In this document: positions 9,084-18,144 of the stretch, in pieces
How the letters are laid out: the number at the start of each line of letters is the position of its first letter
Numbering within the stretch: position 1 is the stretch's first letter
Source of the DNA: Alteromonas sp. BL110
GTDB taxonomy: Bacteria; Pseudomonadota; Gammaproteobacteria; Enterobacterales; Alteromonadaceae
Direction of reading: 5' to 3'
Assembly (NCBI RefSeq): GCF_003443615.1
Contig: NZ_CP031967.1
Location: forward strand, 2,914,001-2,978,000
Length of the DNA: 64,000 nt
Notes under the pieces: model-generated
Databases searched by the model: none
What the model was told of the DNA's origin: nothing
The model's input: the letters and a program-made list of their open reading frames with translations, nothing else
Position numbers and translations under genes: made by a program

Positions 9084-9131
9084 AGCGTGATGGCCCACGC
9101 CGAGGGCTTTACTGCTCGGTAACATCACGCT
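9084..9131. other. Bipartite stem-loop downstream of the esterase gene
   Basis: Outer arms AGCGTGATG (9084-9092) and CATCACGCT (9123-9131) pair perfectly over 9 bp. Inside, CCGAG (9100-9104) pairs with CTCGG (9115-9119). No T-run follows, so it is not a standard terminator. It may protect the 3' end or act as a leader structure. Confidence 0.5.
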
Positions 9132-9181
9132 ATCATCTAGGTGAAATTTCAGTCGATACAGCAATGGCCAGAGTACAGTAA

Positions 9182-9736
9182 TTGACCAGCTTCCAGCTTC
9201 ATTCCACGCTTAAACGGTATAGACCTACCAACATGGGGTCGTTGGTATTTATACTGGTTTTAATGATGGCTCTTGTGTCGTCAGGCAGCGCTGTATCTAT
9301 TGAGCATTCATACAATCATGTGCATTCAGCGTCGGTGATGACACCGCAGTCGGATGCGGCTCATGCTAACCATCAGGTTCCAACCCCTGAGTCTGCTAAT
9401 ACACATTGTCAGCACCAAGAATTGTCATCACAACACGTAGATTTAAGTGCTAAAAACAGTATGAGCAACCCGGCCCAATTTAACGGCGCCCAACTCGGCG
9501 ATGCAGGCGTTAATAGCGCGAGCGCAGTGCAAATGAGCGATATGTCTTGCTGTAAAGATGAATGTAATTGTCCAGCCGAACACTGTTATAATCTTACCGC
9601 TAGTGCGCTTATTCAGCCTACAGTCGAGACCGAAGTATCGGTAGCGAGAATGGCTGCCACTGCACCTATTCTGGGGCAGCGTACATCTCCTCACTTCGGG
9701 CAGTTTCGCCCACCTAAATCACTTTTCACAGCATAG
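9182..9736 (+). CDS. Small exported His/Cys-rich protein of the metal efflux operon
   Basis: About 184 aa, function not recognised. A charged segment (KRYR) and a hydrophobic stretch (SLVFILVLMMALVSSGSA) make a signal peptide. The mature part is rich in His and Met and contains a dense cysteine cluster (SCCKDECNCPAEHC) about 60 residues from the end. It is the first gene before the RND efflux genes, which suggests periplasmic copper/silver binding or sensing, like the small CopL/DUF2946-type proteins near copper genes. The start is uncertain: TTG at 9182 keeps the basic n-region, while ATG at 9233 would drop it; neither has a clear ribosome site. The function is inference from composition and neighbours. 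Confidence 0.6.
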   Translation: MTSFQLHSTLKRYRPTNMGSLVFILVLMMALVSSGSAVSIEHSYNHVHSASVMTPQSDAAHANHQVPTPESANTHCQHQELSSQHVDLSAKNSMSNPAQFNGAQLGDAGVNSASAVQMSDMSCCKDECNCPAEHCYNLTASALIQPTVETEVSVARMAATAPILGQRTSPHFGQFRPPKSLFTA

Positions 9737-9825
9737 ATCTATCTAGCGGACGTGTTTCGCTGAACATGTGCACTTTATCTAAGACGTCATTACTGCGATT
9801 GAAAGTGCCTTTGAGTTTTGTCTAT

Positions 9826-9882
9826 GTGATACGTGCTAAGCCTTAAACACCACGAAAGTTAGGCTGCTCCCACACGTATTAC
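9826..9882 (+). promoter_or_regulatory. Nested stem-loop leader before the efflux outer-membrane factor gene
   Basis: Outer arms GTGATACGTG (9826) and CACGTATTAC (9873-9882) pair over 10 bp with one G-T wobble. An inner pair AGCCT/AGGCT with flanking AA/TT forms a second stem. It lies 22 bp before the ATG at 9905. It could be a leader RNA structure or overlapping operator half-sites. There is no T-run. Confidence 0.4.
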
Positions 9883-9904
9883 AACCGAAAAAGTGATGTA
9901 AACC

Positions 9905-11338
9905 ATGACCTACTATCTGGTACCTAATAATGAAAGTGAAGGTGCTAAGGCGTTTTATAAAATAAGCGCTGTCTTCACCGTATTTTTCGTACTTTCTTTT
10001 TTCTTATTGTTTGCTCAGCCTGTCAGAGCGCAGTGGTTAAGTCTTGAACACGCGCTTGAGTTAGCCATTCAGCATGATCCTTTACTTAAAGGGAACGAAC
10101 ATCGCAAACATGGCTTTCAGGCAGAAGCTGAGGCTTCATCATATTGGGAAAACCCACAAATTTCGGTGTCGGTACAAAATCTACCTACCGATGGTTTAGC
10201 GCTAGACCAAGAGCCGATGACGCAATTTAGGGTAGGTGTGAAACAGCAGCTGCCAAGAGGCAATGAAAATCAGTACAGCCAGAAAAAATATCAGGTTATG
10301 GCCAGCAAAATGTCGATAGAGAGCCAGGCGAGAAAGGCGTGGCTTAAACGTGAAGTCACTATAGCCTGGTTCGACTGGATTTACGCTGCACGTCGCATTG
10401 GCTTATTAGACCAAGAAAGGTCATTGCTTACTCAACTTCTCGATTTTACTGACTCAAGATACAGCCAAGGTGTCGTTGCGGCAGCTCAGAAGGACGTACT
10501 TCAGGTACGCTTAGCTTTGTTATCGTTAGACGATAAATACATACAGGCTTATCAGCAAGAAAATGAAGCACGAGCTGCACTTTCAAAGTGGCTTGGTGCG
10601 CCTTTGGATGAAGCCGTTAGCCTGCCGCTGGCGCTATCAAAGTCAGAGTCAAAGTCAAAGTCACTGTCAGGGCAGCCGTTTCTAGAACTAGATGCTATTT
10701 TAAATCGCAGCTATACAAGCCTTGCTTCACTTTTAGCCTTCATCGACAGCAGCGAACCTTTCTCGATATTACAGCATCATCCCGAGGCTATGCTGCTTCA
10801 GTTTCAAACTCAGATAGAAAAGCAAGATCTTAATATAGCCCGAGAGCAAACTAAGTCTCAGTGGGCCTTTGAAGCTAGTTATGGATACAGGCAAGACGCA
10901 CAAAACGGCGCGAGCCGCGCTGATTTTGTGTCATTGGGTGTTCAGGTAGATCTTCCGTTTTTCAATAAATCCCGCCAAGACGCTTCAATTTCATCGGCGG
11001 CTTCAAGGGTGAATGCGTCTGAGACCGACTTTAGATTAAAAGTAAATGAGCTTGCGGCAAAGGCAGAAATGCTTAAATCACGGCTATCGGGATTAAGTGA
11101 GAGGAAAGCATTTTACGAAACAACGTTAATTGGCGAAGTACAACAGCTTTCTGAAGCTGAGCTGACAGCTTATACCACAGACACCGGCGATATCGATGAT
11201 GTTGTTAATGCCAACCTCAAGCAAGTAGAAGTGCAGGAAGACCTACTCAAAATTGAGGTCGAGCGGGCAAAAACTTTGGCGTCGCTTGCTTATTTGTACC
11301 TGTCATCTAACGCCAACCTTTTGCAGAGAGAGCAGTAA
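9905..11338 (+). CDS. TolC-family outer-membrane factor of heavy-metal RND efflux (CusC/CzcC-like)
   Basis: A 477-aa outer-membrane channel component. The N-terminal signal-like hydrophobic segment (FTVFFVLSFFLLFAQPVRAQ) is followed by SLEHALELAIQHDPLLKGNE, the usual start of OEP repeats. Long heptad-like helices fill the rest, as in the alpha-barrel of TolC proteins. A serine/lysine-rich SKSESKSKSLSG stretch marks a loop near residue 245. The stop is 2 bp before the adaptor gene, so the two are cotranscribed. It should connect the CusBA-like pump across the outer membrane for metal export. No lipobox is evident. Confidence 0.85.
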   Translation: MTYYLVPNNESEGAKAFYKISAVFTVFFVLSFFLLFAQPVRAQWLSLEHALELAIQHDPLLKGNEHRKHGFQAEAEASSYWENPQISVSVQNLPTDGLALDQEPMTQFRVGVKQQLPRGNENQYSQKKYQVMASKMSIESQARKAWLKREVTIAWFDWIYAARRIGLLDQERSLLTQLLDFTDSRYSQGVVAAAQKDVLQVRLALLSLDDKYIQAYQQENEARAALSKWLGAPLDEAVSLPLALSKSESKSKSLSGQPFLELDAILNRSYTSLASLLAFIDSSEPFSILQHHPEAMLLQFQTQIEKQDLNIAREQTKSQWAFEASYGYRQDAQNGASRADFVSLGVQVDLPFFNKSRQDASISSAASRVNASETDFRLKVNELAAKAEMLKSRLSGLSERKAFYETTLIGEVQQLSEAELTAYTTDTGDIDDVVNANLKQVEVQEDLLKIEVERAKTLASLAYLYLSSNANLLQREQ

Positions 11339-11340
11339 AT

Positions 11341-13107
11341 ATGACGCTTTCATCAAATTACAAAACTCAATCGAAAAGCGCTGTTTTGAATAGCCCGCTA
11401 ACGAAAGGTTTGCTAATAGGTCTACTATTCGGCGGCCTGTTAGCGTTCGGCTTAGCCTCATTATTGTTATCTGACTCATCAAAACACGGAAATGATGAAA
11501 ATGCCCATAGCGATAAAACTGCCCATAGCGGAAAAAAAGCCCCGCTATACTGGGTAGCCCCTATGGATGACAGCTATCGCCGTGACAAACCGGGAAAGTC
11601 ACCGATGGGAATGGACTTGGTGCCGGTATACGCCACTGATACAGAGTCCTCTATGCAAGGCAATGCTCGCACGCCGGGTACGGTAATGATCCCACCAAAT
11701 GTGCAGCACAATATGGGGGTTAGCGTTGCCCCTGTCACCATTGGCTCACTTCAACAGACCGTAACGGCGGTAGGCAATGTGGCTTATGATGAGGACAGCA
11801 TTGTGCACATTCACCCCCGAGTATCGGGTTGGGTCGATAGGTTGTTTATTAAGTCTCAAGGCGAACAAGTCGAAAAAGGCCAAGCGCTTTACACTTTATA
11901 CTCCCCAGAACTGGTAAGTGCACAAGAAGAATACGTTTTAGCATTAAAACGAGGAGACTCTCGCTTAATATCTGGGGCCGCTGAACGTCTCAAAACATTA
12001 GGTATGTCGCAGCGCGCCATCGATGACCTGACTAAAGGTAGACGGGTTGCCCAAACCGTCACATTTAGCGCGCCACAAAGCGGAGTGGTAGAAGCGCTGA
12101 ATATTCGAGAAGGGTTTTACGTTCAGCCCGGTACAACCTTAATGAGTATCGCACAGCTAGATACTGTGTGGGTAATTGCTGAGGTACCTGAAAAATACGC
12201 GCAAATCATAGCGCCTCATAATAGCGCTGTGGTTACCCTCGACGAAATGGATCATGGGTCCGATGCTAAATGGGAAAGCCACGTAGAGTATATTTATCCG
12301 TCTTTGTCAGAAACAACGCGAACCCTGAAAGTGCGCATACCGCTAGACAATAACAACCACACGTTAAAGCCCAATATGTTTGCCCACGTTGGAATAAAGC
12401 CTACTCAACGTAAGGCTGCGTTACTGGTTCCTCGCAGTGCCGTTATTCGCACGGCTGAGGGCGCAAAAGTAGTACTCAGTGATGGCGATGGCAACTTTAA
12501 GTCGGTACGCGTCACTCTGGGGCAAAGTGATAGTACGCACTTTGAAGTTACAGAAGGTTTGCTGCCTGAGGATAATGTTGTGGTATCAGCACAATTCTTA
12601 ATTGATTCGGAGTCTTCGAAAAGCAGTGACTTTAAGCGAATGGAAGCGCCCAACCACCAGGCCACGACAACAGGTACTATTGAATCAATCGAATTACCCG
12701 TCAAAAACAAGGCAGGTGAAGGACAACACAATGCAGAAATAGTTATTGCCCGTGGCCCCATAGAAAAGTGGAATCGAGGCCCTACGACCATGTCTTTTGC
12801 AGTTTCAAAGCATATTAACGTATCTAAATTCAAAGAGGGCGACGAGATCGTTTTCACCTTTGTGACTGGCGAAGAGTTTACAGTTATTGATATGCGTAAA
12901 CATAGTGAGCGTGCCTTGGGTAAGAGCATGGTGCATGACTCAGTTCACAGTAATCATAAACATAATGCGGGCGAGCGGAAGGGCGATGGAGATCAAAGCG
13001 ATGCTCTGGAGCCCACAGTTCATAAGTCAATGATTCATAAATCGATGGAGCATAAGTCGGCAGAACAAAAATCGATAAATCATAAGGAACATATGCACCA
13101 TGATTGA
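11341..13107 (+). CDS. cusB: RND periplasmic adaptor with HMBD and CusF-like domains (CusB-like)
   Basis: A 588-aa membrane-fusion protein. After one N-terminal membrane anchor (about 22-43) comes a heavy-metal-binding domain (about 70-97, with WVAPMDDSYRRDKPGKSPMG). Lipoyl/barrel-sandwich, alpha-hairpin and beta-barrel modules of CusB follow. A CusF-like beta-barrel (about 442-518) contains the GPIEKWNRGPTTMSF metal-site region. The last 70 residues are a His/Met/Lys-rich tail with repeated HKS units. Fusion of the CusF-like chaperone to the adaptor indicates Cu(I)/Ag(I) specificity more than zinc/cobalt. The 3' end overlaps the pump gene by 8 bp. Confidence 0.88.
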   Translation: MTLSSNYKTQSKSAVLNSPLTKGLLIGLLFGGLLAFGLASLLLSDSSKHGNDENAHSDKTAHSGKKAPLYWVAPMDDSYRRDKPGKSPMGMDLVPVYATDTESSMQGNARTPGTVMIPPNVQHNMGVSVAPVTIGSLQQTVTAVGNVAYDEDSIVHIHPRVSGWVDRLFIKSQGEQVEKGQALYTLYSPELVSAQEEYVLALKRGDSRLISGAAERLKTLGMSQRAIDDLTKGRRVAQTVTFSAPQSGVVEALNIREGFYVQPGTTLMSIAQLDTVWVIAEVPEKYAQIIAPHNSAVVTLDEMDHGSDAKWESHVEYIYPSLSETTRTLKVRIPLDNNNHTLKPNMFAHVGIKPTQRKAALLVPRSAVIRTAEGAKVVLSDGDGNFKSVRVTLGQSDSTHFEVTEGLLPEDNVVVSAQFLIDSESSKSSDFKRMEAPNHQATTTGTIESIELPVKNKAGEGQHNAEIVIARGPIEKWNRGPTTMSFAVSKHINVSKFKEGDEIVFTFVTGEEFTVIDMRKHSERALGKSMVHDSVHSNHKHNAGERKGDGDQSDALEPTVHKSMIHKSMEHKSAEQKSINHKEHMHHD

Positions 13108-16100
13108 ATCGGTAATTCGCTGGTCGGTAAACAATAGAATACTGGTATTGCTGAGCGCTATTATGCTCAGTATTGCGGGTGTCTGGGCGGTGAAAAACAC
13201 CCCCGTTGATGCTATCCCTGATTTATCTGATGTCCAAGTTATAGTGAAAGTAAACTATCCCGGTCAGTCGCCACAAGTGGTGGAAGATCAGGTGACGTTT
13301 CCACTCACATCTACGCTAATGTCAGTGCCTGGCGCACAGACAGTGCGAGGGTATTCATTCTTCGGCGATGCCTACGTGTATATTATCTTTGATGATGATA
13401 CAGACATGTACTGGGCTCGAAGCCGCGTATTGGAATACTTAAGCCAAGTATCTTCGCAACTTCCTGAAGGCGTGACACCTCAGCTAGGCCCAGATGCCAC
13501 TGGGGTAGGTTGGGTTTACATTTATGCGTTGGAAAACGATGCTAGACAGCCAAATGCGCTAGATGCTGGTGAGTTAAGGGCGTTGCAAGACTGGTTCTTA
13601 AAGTTTGAGCTTCAGTCAGTTGAAGGCGTATCTGAAGTTGCGTCTGTTGGAGGGATGGTTAAACAATACCAAGTTGTTGTCGACCCTGAAAAATTACGTG
13701 CCTATAACATTCAGCCATCCATGATAGACATTGCCCTTAAACGGGGTAACCGTGCGTCAGGCGCTTCGGTTATTGAAATGGCCGAGGCAGAGTACATGGT
13801 TAGTGCGCAAAGCTATATTCAGGGCATTGACGACATACTGGCGTTGCCCACAGGCGTTATCAAGGACGGCGTTAGCATAACAATTAACGATGTAGCTCAA
13901 GTGGTAGAAAGCCCGTTGATGCGCCGCGGTATTGCAGAACTAAACGGGAATGGCGAAACCGTGGGTGGCATTATAGTTATGCGCTATGGCGAAAACGCAA
14001 AGGCCACTATCGATGCGGTTAAAGCTAAGCTGGATACATTAAAAGCGAGCTTGCCGGAAGGGGTGAATATCGTCCCCGTTTACGATCGCTCCACCCTTAT
14101 TGATAAGTCCGTCGATACCCTCACCAATAAGCTAGTGGAGGAATTGCTGGTTGTTGGTTTGGTATGCGCTATCTTCTTGTTTCACATACGTTCATCGATG
14201 GTTGCGCTAATCAGTTTGCCTATTGGTATTCTCGCCGCCTTTATCGTAATGAAGCTGCAGGGACTTAATGCCAACATCATGTCTTTAGGTGGCATTGCTA
14301 TCGCTATTGGTGCAATGGTGGATGGCGCTATTGTTGTGGTTGAAAATTTACACAAGCACATTCATCAGCATGCTGTTTTTTCAAGTCAGGGAGCTTCAGC
14401 CACTCAAAGGGTTTCAGCCACTCAAAGGGTTTCAGCCACTCAAAGGGTTTCAGCAAGTCAGGGTGTTTCAGCAAATGAAATTATTTCAGCAAATCAGGGC
14501 GTTTCAGGGAATGCCCAGTCGCGAGCATCTATACCAATCTCTGCGTCGACATCTGCACCGCTTTCGGCAGCCAAACGTTGGGAACTGGTGACTAAGTCGA
14601 CCACAGAAGTTGGCCCAGCTTTATTCTTTGCGCTCCTAATTATAACCGTATCCTTTATTCCTGTTTTTGCATTGGAAGCGCAAGAAGGGCGTCTTTTTGC
14701 GCCTCTTGCCTTTACCAAAACCTATGCCATGGCAGCAGCTGCGGCGCTGGCAATTACTTTAGTTCCTGTGCTGGCGGGTTATTTTGTACGCGGAAAAATA
14801 CGATCTGAAGCCCAGAACCCGGTAAATCGAGCTTTAGAGCGCGTATATCAACCATTGCTGACGCGGCTGCTTAACTACCCACTGCTCACTTTGGCAGGGG
14901 CATTTTGCTTGTTGCTTTCCATGTACTGGCCGTTAAGCCAACTAGGTAGTGAATTTATGCCCGAACTGGACGAAGGAGATTTGATGTATATGCCTACAAC
15001 CTACCCGGGTATTTCAGTGGGTAAAGCCAGAGAGCTTTTACAGCAGACGGACAAGCTTATTGCAACCTTACCCGAGGTTGAAACGGTATTCGGGAAAATT
15101 GGACGCGCCGATACGGCCACGGACCCTGCACCATTGACGATGATTGAAACCTTCATTCAGCTTAAACCGAAAGCGCAGTGGAGGGCGGGCATGACCACTG
15201 AAAAGCTCAAAGACGAGCTTAACGCTTTGGTGCAATTTCCTGGGCTGACCAATGCGTGGGTCATGCCAATTAAAACCCGCATCGACATGTTGGCAACCGG
15301 GATAAAAACCCCTGTTGGGATCAAGATTGCGGGGCCTGGTTTAGCAGGGATTGAAGCCATCGGAAAGGATATAGAGACACTGCTTAAAGACCTGCCCAAC
15401 ACAGCATCAGTATATGCTGAGCGGGTAGTAGGTGGCCGCTACGTTTATATCGATATCGACAGGCAGTTGGCGGCGCGTTTTGGCATGACGATAGACGATG
15501 TTCACAGTATTGTGGGCTCGGCAGTGGGCGGCAAAGTGGTTACGCAGTCAGTGGAAGGGCGTGAGCGTTTTCCTATCGCCATGCGTTTTTTACAGCACTA
15601 CCGCGATACGCCTGAATCTTTAGCATCCATGCCTTTCGTCACGCCAAGCGGTGTTCACATTACTCTTGGAGATGTGGCAACTGTGCGTATTGACGACGGG
15701 CCGGCGGGGATTAAAAGCGAAAATGCCCGATTAAATGGATGGGTATACATCGATATCTCGTCAGACTCGGCCACAGGTATTGACTTAGGGGGCTATGTAG
15801 ATAGCGCGAAACGTCATTTGTCACAGAACCTTGATTTACCCACTGGATACTCCATTACGTGGGCGGGGCAGTTTGCTTACCTTGAGCGCGCGAAAGCAAA
15901 ACTGTCGGTGGTTATACCGCTAACGTTAGCCATTATCTGCCTTTTGCTTTATCTGGCATTTAAACGTCTTCGCGATGTGGCACTCATACTTGCTACCTTA
16001 CCGTTGGCGCTGGTGGGCAGTGTATGGTTGCTTTACCTTCTTAACTTCAATCTGTCGGTGGCGGTAGGCGTAGGGTTTATTGCCTTAGCAGGTGTAGCGG

Positions 16101-16429
16101 TAGAGATAGGCGTTATCATGTTGGTCTATCTAAACCAATATGTATCAGAAGCACTTACTAGCCACGCAACAGAAAATGGCAACACTAAAAAAGATGAGCT
16201 TGTGAAAAAGGCTATTGTCCATGCCGCCTCGGCAAGGCTTCGCCCTGTAATGATGACTTCGCTTTCTATTATTGTGGGCTTGTTGCCTGTGCTTTATGCC
16301 ACTGGAACCGGAAGTGAGGTGATGCAGCGAATTGCGGCGCCTATGGTAGGCGGTATGGCGAGTGCACTGGTATTAACGCTGTTGGTATTGCCAAGCGCGT
16401 TTTACTTAATTGTGTCACGCAAAAAATGA
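13100..16429 (+). CDS. cusA: Heavy-metal RND efflux pump (CusA/CzcA family) with repeat-bearing loop
   Basis: A 1109-aa inner-membrane proton-driven pump. It starts MIESVIRWSVNNRILVLLSA and has the family segments DAIPDLSDVQVIV, the transmembrane acidic motif GAMVDGAIVVVEN, GQEGRL-like EAQEGRLFAPLAFTKTYAM, and a Met-rich pore region (PIKTRIDMLATGIKTPVG) typical of Cu/Ag pumps. It is longer than CusA (about 1047 aa). Much of the surplus is a cytoplasmic-loop insertion between the segment with the acidic motif and the next helix: eight tandem hexapeptides at residues 426-473, then a Ser/Ala-rich linker. The core is otherwise intact, so the pump is probably functional. Confidence 0.92.
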   Translation: MIESVIRWSVNNRILVLLSAIMLSIAGVWAVKNTPVDAIPDLSDVQVIVKVNYPGQSPQVVEDQVTFPLTSTLMSVPGAQTVRGYSFFGDAYVYIIFDDDTDMYWARSRVLEYLSQVSSQLPEGVTPQLGPDATGVGWVYIYALENDARQPNALDAGELRALQDWFLKFELQSVEGVSEVASVGGMVKQYQVVVDPEKLRAYNIQPSMIDIALKRGNRASGASVIEMAEAEYMVSAQSYIQGIDDILALPTGVIKDGVSITINDVAQVVESPLMRRGIAELNGNGETVGGIIVMRYGENAKATIDAVKAKLDTLKASLPEGVNIVPVYDRSTLIDKSVDTLTNKLVEELLVVGLVCAIFLFHIRSSMVALISLPIGILAAFIVMKLQGLNANIMSLGGIAIAIGAMVDGAIVVVENLHKHIHQHAVFSSQGASATQRVSATQRVSATQRVSASQGVSANEIISANQGVSGNAQSRASIPISASTSAPLSAAKRWELVTKSTTEVGPALFFALLIITVSFIPVFALEAQEGRLFAPLAFTKTYAMAAAAALAITLVPVLAGYFVRGKIRSEAQNPVNRALERVYQPLLTRLLNYPLLTLAGAFCLLLSMYWPLSQLGSEFMPELDEGDLMYMPTTYPGISVGKARELLQQTDKLIATLPEVETVFGKIGRADTATDPAPLTMIETFIQLKPKAQWRAGMTTEKLKDELNALVQFPGLTNAWVMPIKTRIDMLATGIKTPVGIKIAGPGLAGIEAIGKDIETLLKDLPNTASVYAERVVGGRYVYIDIDRQLAARFGMTIDDVHSIVGSAVGGKVVTQSVEGRERFPIAMRFLQHYRDTPESLASMPFVTPSGVHITLGDVATVRIDDGPAGIKSENARLNGWVYIDISSDSATGIDLGGYVDSAKRHLSQNLDLPTGYSITWAGQFAYLERAKAKLSVVIPLTLAIICLLLYLAFKRLRDVALILATLPLALVGSVWLLYLLNFNLSVAVGVGFIALAGVAVEIGVIMLVYLNQYVSEALTSHATENGNTKKDELVKKAIVHAASARLRPVMMTSLSIIVGLLPVLYATGTGSEVMQRIAAPMVGGMASALVLTLLVLPSAFYLIVSRKK
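14375..14518 (+). repeat. Eight 18-bp tandem repeats inside cusA
   Basis: The unit GTTTCAGCCACTCAAAGG codes for VSATQR. Copies 2-4 (14393-14446) are nearly identical, and copies 1 and 5-8 are diverged. The period is a multiple of three, so the reading frame is kept. Identical central units point to recent slippage or unequal recombination. Confidence 0.95.
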
Positions 16430-16447
16430 TAGAATTGAAAGTGCAAT

Positions 16448-16502
16448 AGCGTAGATAAAGCATGGGGAAACGATAACACGCTTCCCTACGCTTCATTTTT
16501 TA
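16448..16502 (+). terminator. Probable terminator after cusA
   Basis: AGCGTAG (16448-16454) pairs with CTACGCT (16486-16492), with an inner GGGAA/TTCCC pair, followed by TCATTTTTT. The stem is interrupted. Confidence 0.5.
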
Positions 16503-16514
16503 GGCGTCGCGCGA

Positions 16515-17753
16515 CTAGTGCGCTACCGCGTGATCTTTCGCATAACCTTCCGCATATTCTTCAACTTGTTGCCAAACGCGCAAAAGGTTGCCGCTCAATA
16601 TCTTTTCAATGTCGGTACGGCTATAACCTCTATCAAGCAACCCTTGTACTAAGTTTGGAAAACTCGCCACGTCTTTAAGCCCAATGGGTAGTGAGTCACC
16701 TACACCGTCATAGTCTGAACCAATACCCACGTGATCGACACCAATTAGTTTTACCACGTGATCGATATGGTCAAGCACTTCATCAAGGGTTGAATAAGGG
16801 TAAGGCACTTCTTTGCGATAATTCTCTTCAAAGTTCTCTAGCTTAGGGCTGTCTTCGCCTTCTTTTTCAATCAGCGCTTTACGTGCAGCGGTAAGGCCGC
16901 TGCGCCATTTGCCGGCTTCTTTAGACACAAAGCTAGAACCAAAGTTAATCATGATCACGCCGCCATTTTCGCCGAGCTTTTTAATCATGTCATCGTTCAT
17001 GTTGCGCTCAAAGCCAGGGGTGAAACGGCGCAGTGAAGAGTGCGATGCGATGACCGGTACTTTTGTTAGCTCAATAACCTGATAAAAAGCGTCATCGGAC
17101 ACGTGAGAAATATCCAGCATAATGCCAATGTTGTTCATTTCGCCCACCAGGGTTTTGCCAAACGGGCTAAGGCCTTTCCATTTTCTACGCAAGTCATACG
17201 AAGAGTCAGAAATATGGTTAGCTTGACTATGAGCAAGTGTAATGTAGCGAATGCCACGCTCGTAAAAAGCCTTTAGATTCGCCAAATCACCTTGAATTGG
17301 AGAACCATTTTCCATACCCATCGGCAGTGAAATTACCCCTTTTTCAAATTGAGATTTTACGTCAGAAGGGCTTTTAGCAATGGCAAATTTATCCGGTGCG
17401 CGGGCAACAATGGCTTCAACTGAATCGATGAGTTCATGGGCAAGCTGGGTAGATTCAGGTGAGTTGTCCAAACTAGCAGGCACGTAAATACTCATAAAGG
17501 GAGCGTTCAGGCCGCCAGATACCGCACGAGGGTAGTCAAAGTCTCCGCCCTCGGTGGCTTTGGTAACATCTACCCATTTTTCCTTAACGCGATAAGGAAC
17601 ATCAATATGGCCATCTACAATAATAGTTTCTTGTGCAATCTTTATAGCTTTTTCAGATGCTGAATACGTGGGAGTGTCAGCAATGACAGAGTGTGAAGCA
17701 AAAAGCGCAGAAATAATTAATGCGCAAGATGAAAGTGGAAAGCGCCCCTTCAT
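16515..17753 (-). CDS. Exported membrane-type dipeptidase (peptidase M19)
   Basis: A 412-aa zinc dipeptidase of the renal dipeptidase family, predicted to cleave dipeptides in the periplasm or at the cell surface. A signal peptide (SSCALIISALFASHSVIA) leads. Metal-site motifs are VDGHIDVP (His-x-Asp), the Glu in SLPMGMENGSPI, the His-rich positions TLAHSQANHISD and DISHVSD, and VGIGSDYDGV near the end. ATG at 17753 has AAGGA a few bases upstream. The gene stands alone and converges on the cusA operon. The substrate range is not predictable; a role in nutrient peptide use or wall turnover is likely. Confidence 0.92.
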   Translation of the reverse strand: MKGRFPLSSCALIISALFASHSVIADTPTYSASEKAIKIAQETIIVDGHIDVPYRVKEKWVDVTKATEGGDFDYPRAVSGGLNAPFMSIYVPASLDNSPESTQLAHELIDSVEAIVARAPDKFAIAKSPSDVKSQFEKGVISLPMGMENGSPIQGDLANLKAFYERGIRYITLAHSQANHISDSSYDLRRKWKGLSPFGKTLVGEMNNIGIMLDISHVSDDAFYQVIELTKVPVIASHSSLRRFTPGFERNMNDDMIKKLGENGGVIMINFGSSFVSKEAGKWRSGLTAARKALIEKEGEDSPKLENFEENYRKEVPYPYSTLDEVLDHIDHVVKLIGVDHVGIGSDYDGVGDSLPIGLKDVASFPNLVQGLLDRGYSRTDIEKILSGNLLRVWQQVEEYAEGYAKDHAVAH

Positions 17754-18144
17754 AGAAAATCCTTATTTTGTTTTTATCGCTTAGGTCAACAACCGCTAAC
17801 TTAATAGCACTACGAGACTAAAGGATAATGCACACCGCGACAATAGGCTTTTACTTGCTACGCATTTACTTCAAATTGATCTCGTGAATCCTTAAATTAG
17901 TCGATATTGCTCATTTTTAGAGCGCTTGTGCTTGTTTACCTCAAGTTTACATTGCAATAAAAATTTAAAACTTGTTATGGTGAAGACTGCGTGACTTCAT
18001 TGCGCGAATACGGGATACTCCCAAGCGCTCCGCTTATTATCGATGTCAAATATGCATCAGCGCGGCCGACGTAATTTTTTAGTGGCACCCGCTCTTCTCA
18101 CATAATTAAGCCGGGGCCACAGCTAACAAGTATGAGAAATAAAT
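17754..18144. other. 391-bp divergent intergenic region, dipeptidase/SapC
   Basis: This region should hold promoters for both flanking genes. One candidate for the SapC gene is TTGCAA at 17952, an 18-bp spacer and TATGGT at 17976. A small nested hairpin (GCGC at 18002 and 18025 around GGGA/TCCC at 18012-18022) would fall in that transcript's leader. No small open frame looks real. Confidence 0.35.

Noticed and set aside
12405..12929. 174-aa minus-strand open frame
   Set aside because: It lies opposite the CusB-like gene, which has clear domains through this stretch.
14393..14518. Short regular repeats that might look like a CRISPR array
   Set aside because: They are contiguous 18-bp coding repeats without spacers and in frame with cusA.
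14289..14591. 100-aa plus-strand frame with repeated PLKGFQ units
   Set aside because: It is the second reading frame of the 18-bp repeats within cusA, open because the repeat unit lacks stops in that frame.
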